Assembly (NCBI RefSeq): GCF_000014965.1
Contig: NC_008554.1
Location: 434,001-498,000 of the forward strand
Direction of reading: 5' to 3'
Length of the DNA stretch: 64,000 bases
Source of the DNA: Syntrophobacter fumaroxidans MPOB
GTDB taxonomy: Bacteria; Desulfobacterota; Syntrophobacteria; Syntrophobacterales; Syntrophobacteraceae
Part shown: piece after piece, positions 28,613-38,076 of the stretch
Position numbering within the stretch: the stretch's first letter is position 1
Layout of the letters: each line of letters opens with the position of its first letter
The notes under the pieces: generated by a model
What the model saw: the letters and a program-made list of their open reading frames with translations, nothing else
Database searches by the model: none
What the model was told of the DNA's origin: nothing
Position numbers and translations under genes: made by a program

Positions 28613-28835
28613 CCCGTTTGCCTTTGCGTAAAAATGGGGCCGTCATGCCGGCCGGGACCGTGGGGAAGGCCGACCTCCCTGATTTCCCCCGGCGCGGGAA
28701 GAGCAACGGCGGCTTTCCTGCTTCCTGCCGAATCTTGGGCCCATGACCGTCCGCGGAAATGACGACGACGCCTTTCCGGCATGATTGCCTTGCCCGTTCC
28801 GCGCCGGTTTCCCGGGCAATGGGAATCCCGTCCTT

Positions 28836-29363
28836 TCAGGGCGCCGAAGCGGCCTTCAGGCCGGCCCGAAATGCCGCCAGGGACGATTCGGTACGTTTGC
28901 CCCCGATGCGCGCGAGGGTTGTTTCGAGCTGTGCCGGGTCGCAGAAAAGCGCGCCGGAAGCGGCGGCAAACCCGAGCAACACCAGGTTGGCCGATACGGC
29001 CGAACCGAGCGACCCGGCAATGGCCGAGGCATCGAGCGATCCTTCCGCCGTAGTGCCCGACGCGTTGCAAAACGCCCGGCCGCCGGGTCTGAGAAAGAAG
29101 CCATGGGCGGCGAGGGCGTCCGGGTGCAACGCCAGGAGCACGTCCGCGTGCCCGGGACGCACCAGGGGACTGACCGGGGAAGTGCCGGACTGCTCGCGCG
29201 GCGCAACTTTCAGGTGGCTGATGACGTTGCCTCCTCGCTGGGCCATCCCGTGAGTCTCCGAAAGCAATACCGACCGGCCGGTGTCCACCGCGGTTTGCGC
29301 GAGGAGTTTCGTCACGAACAACACCCCCTGGCCTCCGATGCCGCTCACGATAATCTGTTGCAT
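28836..29363 (-). CDS. iorB: Indolepyruvate:ferredoxin oxidoreductase, beta subunit
   Basis: Small (gamma/beta-type) subunit, 175 residues, of the ferredoxin-linked oxidoreductase that turns aryl pyruvates into aryl-acetyl-CoA with release of CO2. The start ATG 29363 (MQQIIVSGIGGQGVLFVTKLLA) follows GGAAGGAAAG and gives the usual N-terminal GxGGQG motif. The sequence SETHGMAQRGGNVISHLK is typical of the 2-oxoacid oxidoreductase gamma domain. It begins 17 bases after iorA ends, so both subunits are made together. Confidence 0.93.
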   Translation of the reverse strand: MQQIIVSGIGGQGVLFVTKLLAQTAVDTGRSVLLSETHGMAQRGGNVISHLKVAPREQSGTSPVSPLVRPGHADVLLALHPDALAAHGFFLRPGGRAFCNASGTTAEGSLDASAIAGSLGSAVSANLVLLGFAAASGALFCDPAQLETTLARIGGKRTESSLAAFRAGLKAASAP

Positions 29364-29380
29364 GTTCTTTCCTTCCCGTT

Positions 29381-31231
29381 TCAGTGTCCCTCGGAGACCG
29401 CCTCGAGTGCCCCGTGGGGACATACCCGCACGCATACTCCGCATCCCGAGCACAGGCTGTCATCAATGACGATGGGTTCCTTTTCGCCGCGCGGACGGAG
29501 GGCGGGGCATTCGAACTGCTTGACGCAAAAATCGCAGCCCTTGCATTTTTCATTGACCTCGATCCGCAGGCGCGGCCACGTGCGGGGCTGATTCCGGTCC
29601 ATGAGGCAAGGACGCTTGGCGATCACCACAGCCACGCCCCCGTCCTCGGCGCCGGCATGCCGCCCGGCCGCTTTGAGCAGATCGAGGAACCGGTCGAAAT
29701 CATAGGGATCGCCTTCGGCGACGGACCTTACCCCGCACGCTTTGGCAAGCTCCGCGATGGAAAGCCTCGGGACCGGGATGCCGTCGAGGTTCCGTCCCAG
29801 CGCGGGCGTGGGCTGGTGTCCGGTCATGGCCGTGGTGCTGTTGTCCAGGACCACCAGGACGAAGCGCGCCCCCTGTACGACGGCGTTCATCAAGGCCGGA
29901 ACCCCGGCGTGAAAAAAGGTCGAATCCCCGATGGTGGCGCAGATCGGCGGCATGTCCCGGCGCGCCGAGCGATACGCGTGGTAGAACCCGGCGGCCTGGT
30001 TGATGGAGGCTCCCATGCACAGCACCGTGTCGACCACGCCCAGGTTGAGCCCCAGCGTGTAGCAGCCGATGTCGCCCGGGTAGATCCCCTTCGGGAAAGC
30101 TTTCTTGATGGCAAAGAAGGCGGCGCGGTGAGGGCATCCGGCGCACAGGGTGGGGCGCCGGCCTGGATATGCCGGCGGTTCCACGGGAGGCGACGGGTCA
30201 AGACCCAGGAAACTCCGAAGAATACCTTCCACCACCTCGGGCAGCAGCTCCCCGGCGGTCGGCACATGGCCCGTCGTCCGGCCGAAAATCTTCTCGCGGT
30301 TCTGAAGCTGCAGTTCGATGACCGGGTCGGTTTCCTCGAGGATCAGTATCCTGTCGTAGCTCGACAGCAGGTCGTCCCGGAAAGACTCGGGAAGAGGGTA
30401 GGGCATGGGCAGACGGTAGAACGGCACCCGATCCCAGAGGCCGAGCTCGCCCAGGATCTCCTGCGCGTGCGCCGTGACCACGCCCGAGCCGACGATGCAG
30501 GCCCGCCCGCCGTCTCGGGTTCCGGGCCCCAGCGCGTCGCCGTTCACGAGCTGCGGGGCGCAGTCGGGGTCCCGGGAAATCCGGGCCAGCTTCTCGTTGA
30601 GCTGACGATGCAGGACCAGCCTGAATTTCGGCGTCGCCGCCCAGCGTCCGGGATTCTTCTCGAACAAAGGAAACTGCTTCGGGTGGGGGACCGGGCGGAG
30701 GTCCATGTCCTGGCGGGCATGGCACACCCTCGTGGTCGGCCGCAGCATGACCGGGATTTCATGTTTCTCGGACAGGGCACAGGCCCGGCGGGCATACTCG
30801 CGGGCCTCCTCCGGGGAAGACGGGTCAAACACGGGGATTTTCGCCACCATGGCGATGAGACGGCTGTCCTGCTCGGTCTGGGAGCTGTGCGGCCCCGGGT
30901 CGTCGGCGGAGATGAGGACGAAACCGCCTTTCACCCCGGTATAAGCTGCGCTCATGAGAGGGTCCGCGGCGACGTTCAGGCCCACCTGCTTCATGATCGT
31001 CGCGGAACGCCTGCCGGTGTAACTGTTGGCGAGCGCCACTTCGAAGGCGGCCTTTTCGTTGATGGACCATTCGAGGTGGAGGTCGAGCTTGTGCCGTTCC
31101 TTGAGGCTCGCAAGGGCGCGCAGGATCTCCGAGGCGGGCGTTCCGGGATAGGACGCCGCCATCGTGCATTCCGCCTCCAGCAAGCCGAGCGCGATCGCTT
31201 CATTTCCCAATAATATGCTGCGTTCCGTCAA
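29381..31231 (-). CDS. iorA: Indolepyruvate:ferredoxin oxidoreductase, alpha subunit
   Basis: Catalytic TPP-dependent subunit, about 616 residues. Domains in order: pyrimidine-binding domain (GNEAIALGLLEAECTMAASYPGTPASEIL), then the TPP domain with GDIGCYTLGLNLG and IGDSTFFHAGVPAL, then a C-terminal two-cluster ferredoxin domain with CKGCDFCVKQFECPAL and CSGCGVCVRVCPHGAL. A TTG at 31231 is preferred as start because AAGGAG stands 6-7 bases before it and homology begins there; an in-frame ATG at 31258 is an alternative. It feeds electrons from aryl-pyruvates to ferredoxin and leads the transcript continuing into iorB and the liv genes. Confidence 0.94.
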   Translation of the reverse strand: MTERSILLGNEAIALGLLEAECTMAASYPGTPASEILRALASLKERHKLDLHLEWSINEKAAFEVALANSYTGRRSATIMKQVGLNVAADPLMSAAYTGVKGGFVLISADDPGPHSSQTEQDSRLIAMVAKIPVFDPSSPEEAREYARRACALSEKHEIPVMLRPTTRVCHARQDMDLRPVPHPKQFPLFEKNPGRWAATPKFRLVLHRQLNEKLARISRDPDCAPQLVNGDALGPGTRDGGRACIVGSGVVTAHAQEILGELGLWDRVPFYRLPMPYPLPESFRDDLLSSYDRILILEETDPVIELQLQNREKIFGRTTGHVPTAGELLPEVVEGILRSFLGLDPSPPVEPPAYPGRRPTLCAGCPHRAAFFAIKKAFPKGIYPGDIGCYTLGLNLGVVDTVLCMGASINQAAGFYHAYRSARRDMPPICATIGDSTFFHAGVPALMNAVVQGARFVLVVLDNSTTAMTGHQPTPALGRNLDGIPVPRLSIAELAKACGVRSVAEGDPYDFDRFLDLLKAAGRHAGAEDGGVAVVIAKRPCLMDRNQPRTWPRLRIEVNEKCKGCDFCVKQFECPALRPRGEKEPIVIDDSLCSGCGVCVRVCPHGALEAVSEGH

Positions 31232-31979
31232 TTTACGCTCCTTGCACGTCGGGAACATCCGAGAAGCGGGGTGGGCACTCCCTTCAGCCGTGCCGCCCCG
31301 AAAGAAAACCTGATCGAGCCGCGATTCCCGCCCCACGGCCATTCGTCGTCCAACCCGCGCAAGCGTTCGGAAAAGTCAAAAAAAGAGCCGCGAAGTGCAC
31401 AGCCTCCACGGCTTCGTTTGAATCTTGAGCCTGCCCGGCAGTGGACAACCTTCCCCTGCGGCAACTCCGGCCATTGCCGGCCGGGGTGCCATCGCAACCT
31501 GGTCGCGATCATTTTTCTCTGCATTGTCCACCTATTAACAAAGCCTCCGGTAACGGTCAAGCAAGAATCATCAACAATCATCGGGCGCATCGCCCACGGT
31601 CGGCATGGCGGGACGCCCCGTCCGCGCATCCCATGGATTGCTTATGCAATCGGCGATGAAACATCGCCCGCCAGGCATGAAAACCGGTCTTTTCAAGGTC
31701 ATGTTCATGTGGCGGACGAACGGGCAAGGCAGATAAACAGCTCATTGCCCATGGTGCCGGCGACACCGGCAAAGCAGAAAAACAGGTATTTTCCAGGTGA
31801 AGAGGAGGACGGCGCTCCTTCCCGGTCAACGCGCGGGCGGCATCGTCCGAAGGTGGAACGGGCGCGGACGGACGCGGCCCCCGCGCACGATTCTTTCTTG
31901 GCATCGGGTACGGGTGGGGGGGGCCCCCATCGGTCCCGCGCCCAGGAAGGGTCCGACCCTTGAATCCGAGCTCCGCCGC
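31232..31979. other. Intergenic region between iorA start and CoA-transferase end
   Basis: About 750 bases without a supported gene. It presumably holds the iorA promoter (minus strand) and the 3' untranslated region of the CoA-transferase transcript, which reads toward it. Scattered short ORFs on both strands lack ribosome binding sites and family resemblance. No clear terminator or repeat was found. Confidence 0.4.
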
Positions 31980-33491
31980 CTACTCCGTGACGCCCGAGAG
32001 ATCGAGATCCGGCAGCATGGCCCCATGATCCATCAAGTTGCTGTGCAGCTCGAAGCAGTCCTCGAGATTGTGCCGAATGTGACCGATCCGGGACTTCTCG
32101 ATGTACCGGTACAGGTAATCCTTGTACAACGGGTGGGCGCACTTCTCGATAATGGTTCGGGCGCGCTGCATGGGGCCGAGTCCCCGCAGGTCGGCCAGCC
32201 CCCGGTCGGTGACGACCACCTGCACCGAGTGCTCGTTGTTGTCGATGTGAGGGCACATGGGCACCACGGAGGAAATCCTGCCGCCCTTTGCGATGGACGG
32301 GCACATGAAAAGGGACAGGTAGCTGTTGCGCGTGAATTCGGCGCTGCCGCCTATGCCGTTCATGATGTCGGTTCCGTACAGGTGCGAGGAATTGACGTTG
32401 CCGTAGATATCGAATTCGAGCGCGGTGTTCATGGAAATGACTCCCAGCCTCCGGATTGCGCCGGGATGATTGGAGATTTCCTGCGGACGCAGAACGATTT
32501 TCGACACGAAATAGTCCATGTTGGCATAAATTCGGCCGAGCACCTCGGGAGTGATGGTGAGCGCGGTCGTGCTGGCGGCCAGGACTTTGCCGTTTTGCAT
32601 CAGGTCGACCAGGGAGTCCTGAAACACCTCGGTGTACATCTTGAACGGGGGGATGTAGGGGTTTTCCCCCAGGGCGGCCATCACGCTGTTCGCCACGTTG
32701 CCGACCCCGGCCTGCAGGGGCAGGAACTCGTTGGGGATCCGGCCCGCGAGCATCTCGTCCAACAGGAACCGCACCACGTGTTCCGCAATCTTGTGGCTGC
32801 GGGGATCGCCCGCGGTGAACTTCGGCACCCGGTCGGGTTCGTCCGTTTCCAGGACGGCGATGACCTTCCGGGGATCAACGACCGCGTACGGGTAGCCGAC
32901 CTTGGTCAGGGGGTCGTGGAGCGGCAGCGGACTGCGGTGAGGCGGACGCGCCATGATGAGGATGTCGGTCATCTCCCGCAGCCGCGGCGAATGGTGATGG
33001 TTGATTTCGATGATCACCTTGTCGGCGTATTTCAGGTAGGTGGGAGAGGCTCCGATGGAGGACGTCAGGTACACCCGGCCGTCGCTCGTGATCTCGGTGG
33101 CCTCGACCACCGCAAAATCCAGCCTGCCCTGGAACCCGGAGAGAACCGTCTGGGGCAGGTGAGACAGATGCATGTCCACGTACTCGACTTCCTGGCTGTT
33201 GATCTGCTTGCGCAGCCGCGGACCGCTCTGGTACGGCGCGCGGTAGGAAATGGCCTGTGCCTGTGCCAGCGGTTCGTCGATGCTTTCCCCGCTCGAAGCC
33301 CCCGTCAGCACGCGGATCTTCAACGGATCGCCCTTTTCGTGCACGGCCCTGGCCCGAGCCGCCAGCGCGCGCGGCACGATCTTGGCCGCCCCGGCGTTCG
33401 TGAACCCGCTGAACGCCACCGTCGCGCCGTGAAAGATATGAGAAACGGCTTCTTCCGGGCTGGGTTTGGGATAGGAACCCACGATAGACAT
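31980..33491 (-). CDS. Acetyl-CoA hydrolase/CoA-transferase family protein (succinyl- or propionyl-CoA:acid CoA-transferase type)
   Basis: A 503-residue class I CoA-transferase. It likely swaps CoA between acyl-CoA (for example propionyl- or succinyl-CoA) and an acid, without ATP cost. The sequence contains FHGATVAFSGFTNAGAAK, PLQAGVGNVANSVMAALGE, and MYTEVFQD with Glu288 in the position of the catalytic glutamate known from 4-hydroxybutyrate and acetate CoA-transferases. NGIGGSAEFTRN supplies the late glycine loop. AAGGAG precedes the ATG at 33491. It lies 32 bases downstream of a close paralogue that lacks this Glu. The Glu assignment is by motif similarity, not by alignment. Confidence 0.92.
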   Translation of the reverse strand: MSIVGSYPKPSPEEAVSHIFHGATVAFSGFTNAGAAKIVPRALAARARAVHEKGDPLKIRVLTGASSGESIDEPLAQAQAISYRAPYQSGPRLRKQINSQEVEYVDMHLSHLPQTVLSGFQGRLDFAVVEATEITSDGRVYLTSSIGASPTYLKYADKVIIEINHHHSPRLREMTDILIMARPPHRSPLPLHDPLTKVGYPYAVVDPRKVIAVLETDEPDRVPKFTAGDPRSHKIAEHVVRFLLDEMLAGRIPNEFLPLQAGVGNVANSVMAALGENPYIPPFKMYTEVFQDSLVDLMQNGKVLAASTTALTITPEVLGRIYANMDYFVSKIVLRPQEISNHPGAIRRLGVISMNTALEFDIYGNVNSSHLYGTDIMNGIGGSAEFTRNSYLSLFMCPSIAKGGRISSVVPMCPHIDNNEHSVQVVVTDRGLADLRGLGPMQRARTIIEKCAHPLYKDYLYRYIEKSRIGHIRHNLEDCFELHSNLMDHGAMLPDLDLSGVTE

Positions 33492-33523
33492 GGTGTTTCT
33501 CCTTAGGATATCTGTCCGGACGA

Positions 33524-35047
33524 TCAGACGGCGTCCGTGATTTCCGACAATTTAAGATCCGGCAGCATGGCTCCGTGCTCCATCAGGTTCCTGTGCAATT
33601 CGTAGCACTTCCTGAGGTTGTGACGGATGTGGCCGACCTTGGAATCCCTGATGTACGCGTGGAGGTAGTCGCGGTAAACCGGGTGGGCACACTGGTCGAT
33701 GATGAGTTTCGCCCGCTGCATGGGTCCCAGGCCCCGCAGATCCGCGAGGCCCTGGTCGGTGACGACGACCTGCACCGAATGCTCGTTACTGTCGATGTGC
33801 GGACACATCGGGACCACGGAGGAGATTCTCCCGTTCCTGGATATGGACGGGCACATGACCATGGAAAGATAGCTGTTGCGGGTGTATTCGCCGCTCCCGC
33901 CGATTCCGTTGATGATGTCCGTCCCGTACACGTGGGAAGTGTTGACGTTGCCGTAAATGTCCACCTCGATGGCCGCGTTCATCGCGATCACCCCGAGGCG
34001 GCGGATCACGCCGGCGTCGTTGGAGATCTCCTGGGGGCGGAGCACCAGCCGCGGCACGAAATAGTCCATGTTGTCATAGATGCGCCGCAGGACAGCCGGG
34101 GTCAGGGTGAGGCTGGTGGCGCTCGCCGCTTCGAGCTTGCCCTGCTCCATGAGCTCCACCAGGGCGTCCTGGAAGACCACGGTGTACATCTTGAACGGAG
34201 GGATGTACGGGTTCCTCCCCAGGGCCGCCATGACGCTGTTGGCCATGTTCCCCACACCGGCCTGAAGCGGCAGGAATTCTTTCGGGATATGGCCGGTGAT
34301 CATTTCGCCGAACAGGAACTTGACCACGTGTTCGGCAATGCGCTCGGACTTCCGGTCCGGGCCCGTATAGGGCCTCACCGCATCCGGTTCGTTCGTTTCG
34401 ACCACGCCGACGATTTTCTTGGGGTCCACCAGGGCGTATGGGTAGCCGATCTTGGTGAGAGGATCGTGGATGGGGATGGGGTTTCTGCGCGGCGGAGGCG
34501 GCAGAGTGGTGATGTCGGCGATTTCGGGCAGCCGCATGGAATGATACCGGTTGATTTCCAGGATGATGCGGTCCGCGTATCGAAGATAGGTGGGCGAGGC
34601 CCCGATGGAGGAAGACAGGTAAACGCGGCCGTCCCGCGTGACCTCGGTGGCCTCGATGATCCCGTAGTCGAGCCTGCCGAAGAAACCGGCCGCGAGAACC
34701 TGTGGGGCATGCGCCAGGTGCATGTCCACGTATTCCACTTCCTGCCGGTTGATCTGCTTGCGAAGGGTCGGAGAACTCTGGTACGGAGCTCTCCAGGTGA
34801 TCGCCTCGGCCATCGCCAGCTCTTCATCGATATTGTTGCCGCTCGAAGATCCGGTCAGGACGCGGATTTTGAAGGGAGCGCCGCTCTCGTGCAACTGGCG
34901 GGCCCGGGCGGCGATCGCCCCGGGCACGACCTTGGCCGCGCCGGCGTTGGCAAATCCGCTGAAAGCCACCGTGGCTCCGTTGGAAATCAGAGCCGCGGCT
35001 TCTTCAGGGGTGAGCTTGGGGAAAGGGCATGAACTCGAATTCGGCAT
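33524..35047 (-). CDS. CoA-transferase paralogue with Val in place of the predicted catalytic Glu
   Basis: A 507-residue protein very similar to the next gene downstream (same length, same motifs: NGATVAFSGFANAGAAK, PLQAGVGNMANSVMAALGR, NGIGGSGEYTRN). In the motif MYTxVFQD it reads MYTVVFQD: Val290 (codon GTG at 34180-34178) replaces the Glu (GAG) of its paralogue. If this is the catalytic residue, covalent glutamyl-CoA catalysis is impossible. All else looks intact with no frameshift. A good AGGAG stands before the ATG at 35047. It may form mixed oligomers with the downstream copy, act as a regulator, or catalyse another reaction. Confidence 0.9.
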   Translation of the reverse strand: MPNSSSCPFPKLTPEEAAALISNGATVAFSGFANAGAAKVVPGAIAARARQLHESGAPFKIRVLTGSSSGNNIDEELAMAEAITWRAPYQSSPTLRKQINRQEVEYVDMHLAHAPQVLAAGFFGRLDYGIIEATEVTRDGRVYLSSSIGASPTYLRYADRIILEINRYHSMRLPEIADITTLPPPPRRNPIPIHDPLTKIGYPYALVDPKKIVGVVETNEPDAVRPYTGPDRKSERIAEHVVKFLFGEMITGHIPKEFLPLQAGVGNMANSVMAALGRNPYIPPFKMYTVVFQDALVELMEQGKLEAASATSLTLTPAVLRRIYDNMDYFVPRLVLRPQEISNDAGVIRRLGVIAMNAAIEVDIYGNVNTSHVYGTDIINGIGGSGEYTRNSYLSMVMCPSISRNGRISSVVPMCPHIDSNEHSVQVVVTDQGLADLRGLGPMQRAKLIIDQCAHPVYRDYLHAYIRDSKVGHIRHNLRKCYELHRNLMEHGAMLPDLKLSEITDAV

Positions 35048-35356
35048 CTTGGCATTCTCCTGGTTGAGACAGCTTGGAAAAAGTCACGGCCTTCGGCGTT
35101 GCCTGCCGCCCGGGATCAAACCTCCGGCCGCCGGGCATGCCTCCGGCGTATCCGCTGCTCCTGCCGCAAGGTCCCTCTCCTTACCCTCCTTCGGAAAAGG
35201 CCCGAACGGCATTCTCCTCCCTTCATCGAGGGGGTACGGCCCGCACACGCACGGCGAATCCGGGCCCCTCCCGTTCCCCCTTCGGCACAATAGCTCGAAA
35301 AAACCGGTTCCTTGAAGGACCACAACCGTTCAACAGCTCGCGCACCGCGCAGTATA
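35048..35356. other. Intergenic region between lut operon end and CoA-transferase start
   Basis: A 309-base stretch. It contains the terminator-like hairpin of the lut transcript (35298-35323) and, nearer 35048, presumably the promoter for the CoA-transferase pair. Otherwise GC-rich with no supported gene. Confidence 0.4.
35298..35323 (-). terminator. Probable intrinsic terminator of the lutC-lutAB transcript
   Basis: Read on the minus strand, GGTCC-TTCAA-GG(A)ACC forms a short stem with one bulged base, followed by GG and TTTTTT (35303-35298). It lies about 35 bases past the stop codon of the LutB-LutA fusion. The stem is short, so termination efficiency is uncertain. Confidence 0.5.
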
Positions 35357-37522
35357 TCAACTTTTTCGGGCGTCGGCCACGGCTTCGGCGATGTGTTTCA
35401 CCTCGACCTTCGGCCCTTCCCGTTTGTCCATCCCGCCGCGAAGTTGCAGGACGCAACCCGGGCAGTCGGTGACCAGCAGCTCCGCGCCGCTGCTCGTCAC
35501 GATATCGAGCTTGCGTTTCAGCAACTCGGCCGAGATCATCGGGAAATCCAGGGAATACGACCCGCCGAAGCCGCAGCACACGTCCTCGTCCTTGCACCGG
35601 ACGTACTCGAAGCCGGCAGCGGCGAGCAGTTCCCGGGGTTCGCGGGTCACACCCAGCCCTCGGCACAAATGGCACGGGGAATGGTAGGCGACCTTGCGCC
35701 CTCCGCCCTGGAACGACCCGGGTTCGACATGGAGGACATGGATCATGAAGGAGCTGAAATCGATCACCCTGGCCGCAAATTGCCGGGCCTTCGCTGACAT
35801 CCGCGCGTCCGACGCCAGAAGCCTCGGGTAGTTCTCGCGCAGGTGCGAGCCGCACGAGGCGCACAGCGTCAGGATGTGGTCGTAACGGTCCGGGTCCATG
35901 GCCCGCAGGTTTTGCGCGGCCACCCGGCGCGCGGTTTCGTCTTCTGCCGTCATCTTTGCGGGCAGGCCGCAACAGGTCTGGCCCATGGGGTATTCGAGCC
36001 GGATTCGACGGCCTTCGAGCAGACGGATAAGCGCCTCGGCCTGTTCCGGATAGGCGAAATCCACCAGGCATCCCCCGAAAAGCCCCACCCGGAGGCGGGG
36101 GTTCGGCACGGGCGGGTTGATCTTTTCCCACCGGTCCCTGAGAGGCGTCGCGACAATGGCCGGCAGACTGCGGAAGCCGTGTTCCCCGGAAAAGAACAAG
36201 GGCAGGTGTCTCAGCATGGGCCGGCCGCGAGTCAGCGGCTGCTGAGCGAGGTAGGCTCGACGCAGGAGAAAATGGAACAGCGGGCGATCTTTGAGCACCC
36301 GGCCGAGAAGCCTGTTCTTCAGCGGTTTGCCGCCCTCGATCCGAAGTATCTTTCCGTACACTTCCTTGATCAGCCGGGGCAGGTCGATCCCGGCCGCGCA
36401 GACCGCCTTGCAGGCCTGGCAGTTCAGGCAGTTCCGGACAATGGTGCGGGCGTTCTCCCGCCCGTGATAGAAAAAGGTCAGAATCAGCCCGATGGCCCCA
36501 ATGTAAACGTGCCCGTAGTTGTGGCCTCCGATCAGCTTGTAGATGGGGCATACGTTCGCACAGGCGCCGCACCGGATACACCGGAGCGCTTCGGCGAACA
36601 GGGGATCCCGGGCCAGGGCGAGCCTGCCGTTGTCGAGAAAGACGATGTGCGTTTCCTTCCGGCCTCCCGGCGCCGGAGGGCATTCCACGGCGCCGGTGAT
36701 CCACGTGACGTAGGTCGAAATGACCTGTCCCGTGGCGTTGCGCGGCAGAGCCCGGAGGATGCGCAGGGCGGATTCGAGGTCCGGCACCAGTTTGTCAAAC
36801 CCGACCAGAGCCACGTGTACGCGGGGCAGAGTCGTCACCAGGCGCCCGTTGCCTTCGTTGGTGACCAGGCCGATGGTGCCCGAATCGGCGATGGCGAAGT
36901 TGGCCCCGCTGATGCCCATGTCCGCCTCGAGGAAAGCCTGTCTCAACTCGCGACGGGCCACTTTGACCATGCCGTCGATGTCGTCCGGGTCCATCGGACG
37001 TCCCGTCACGCGCCGAAACAGTTCGGCGACCTCGCGGCGCGACAGGTGAATGGCCGGCATGACCATGTGCGACGGGCCCTCCCCGCGAAGCTGGATGATC
37101 CATTCGCCCAGGTCCGTCTCCGTCACCTTGAACCCGTCTTTTTCCAGGCGATCGTTGAGGAAGGTCTCTTCGGCGGTCATGGACTTGCCTTTGACGATCC
37201 GGGTCACGCCGCTCTCCCGCGCGATGCCGGCGATGAGCGCGTTGGCCTCGAGCGCCGTGCGCGCCCGGTGCACTTTCATGCCCGCCGCTTCGGCGTTCGT
37301 CTTGAACCGGGCGTAGAGCTCCTCGAGGTAAGGTATGCACGCGTCCTTGGACCGGGCGATTTCCTCGACCAGTGCCTCCACGTCGATTCCTTCGAAGGCG
37401 TTGGCGCGGGAAACGGGGTAGGCCGCGGCGAAATTCTCCAGGGTGGTCGCGAGGAACCGGTTCTTCAGCGCGCGCCGCACCTGCGCCTTGTATTCTTTCA
37501 TATTCCGGGGTGTGGTGATCAT
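35357..37522 (-). CDS. LutB-LutA fusion: lactate-utilisation iron-sulfur protein
   Basis: A 721-residue protein joining two proteins of the LutABC lactate oxidase. Residues 1-300 are the LUD domain of LutB (VKGKSMTAEETFLNDRLEKDG; ADSGTIGLVTNEGNGRLVTTLP). Ferredoxin-like clusters follow at CIRCGACANVCP (315-326) and CLNCQACKAVC (365-375). The rest is a LutA-type pair of CCG domains (GGCLVDFAYPEQ; TCCGLPAKM; CASCGSH; PCHLCRGLG; CCGFGGSYS; CPGC). Start ATG 37522 has GGAGGA upstream and overlaps the lutC stop by 4 bases; the longer open frame to 38098 is antisense-quality sequence. It should carry electrons from L-lactate or another hydroxy acid. Confidence 0.93.
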   Translation of the reverse strand: MITTPRNMKEYKAQVRRALKNRFLATTLENFAAAYPVSRANAFEGIDVEALVEEIARSKDACIPYLEELYARFKTNAEAAGMKVHRARTALEANALIAGIARESGVTRIVKGKSMTAEETFLNDRLEKDGFKVTETDLGEWIIQLRGEGPSHMVMPAIHLSRREVAELFRRVTGRPMDPDDIDGMVKVARRELRQAFLEADMGISGANFAIADSGTIGLVTNEGNGRLVTTLPRVHVALVGFDKLVPDLESALRILRALPRNATGQVISTYVTWITGAVECPPAPGGRKETHIVFLDNGRLALARDPLFAEALRCIRCGACANVCPIYKLIGGHNYGHVYIGAIGLILTFFYHGRENARTIVRNCLNCQACKAVCAAGIDLPRLIKEVYGKILRIEGGKPLKNRLLGRVLKDRPLFHFLLRRAYLAQQPLTRGRPMLRHLPLFFSGEHGFRSLPAIVATPLRDRWEKINPPVPNPRLRVGLFGGCLVDFAYPEQAEALIRLLEGRRIRLEYPMGQTCCGLPAKMTAEDETARRVAAQNLRAMDPDRYDHILTLCASCGSHLRENYPRLLASDARMSAKARQFAARVIDFSSFMIHVLHVEPGSFQGGGRKVAYHSPCHLCRGLGVTREPRELLAAAGFEYVRCKDEDVCCGFGGSYSLDFPMISAELLKRKLDIVTSSGAELLVTDCPGCVLQLRGGMDKREGPKVEVKHIAEAVADARKS

Positions 37523-38076
37523 GAACCGTTGTCCTCCAGGATAAGGATATGCAGCTCTTGGGGACCGTGGACCCCAACGGTGAGGACCCTCTCGATATCC
37601 GCGGTGCGGCTCGCCCCGCTGATAAAGGCAAGGTAGGAAGGGCGGCCCCGCAGCATGCGGCCGAGCTCCGGTTCGAGGTCGAAAGCCGTGGCGCGGAGCC
37701 TGGACGCGGGCAGGATCGCCACATGCGTTTCGACCAGCATGGTGGCGATGCGGATGTCCTCGGCGGACGAATCGAGCACCAGGGTCGCCGTTTCGGCGAT
37801 ACCCCAGTCCGCTTCGGTCAGCCCGGTGTGAAGGCCGCTCAGACGCTGTCGCAGGCCGCCGGTCAGCAGTTCGATGTCCCTCCCGGCGCACAGCGTCGCC
37901 AGGTCCGACAACCGGTCGTCGGGCAGCCCCGGCGCGGCGATGCTCCTTCCGCCCTGCCTTGCGGTGAGATCGACGGCATACCGCATCGCGGCATCGAACG
38001 ACCCGATCTCCAGTGCAACCGACTGGACGGCCGCGGCCCTTTCCTTCAGCTTTGCGATCAGTTCCCCTCTGTCCAT
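37519..38076 (-). CDS. lutC: LutC-like LUD-domain protein (lactate utilisation)
   Basis: A 185-residue single LUD-domain protein, corresponding to LutC/YkgG. Recognisable parts are LTEADWGIAETATLVLDSSAEDIR and AFISGASRTADIERVLTVGVHGPQELHILIL at the C-terminus, the family's most conserved stretch. It is the first gene of the lut transcript, overlaps the LutB-LutA fusion by ATGA, and diverges from the glcD-like gene at 38346. Confidence 0.92.
   Translation of the reverse strand: MDRGELIAKLKERAAAVQSVALEIGSFDAAMRYAVDLTARQGGRSIAAPGLPDDRLSDLATLCAGRDIELLTGGLRQRLSGLHTGLTEADWGIAETATLVLDSSAEDIRIATMLVETHVAILPASRLRATAFDLEPELGRMLRGRPSYLAFISGASRTADIERVLTVGVHGPQELHILILEDNGS

Noticed and set aside
29384-31213. 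609-codon plus-strand frame antisense to iorA
   Set aside because: iorA has full TPP and ferredoxin motifs; the antisense product has none.
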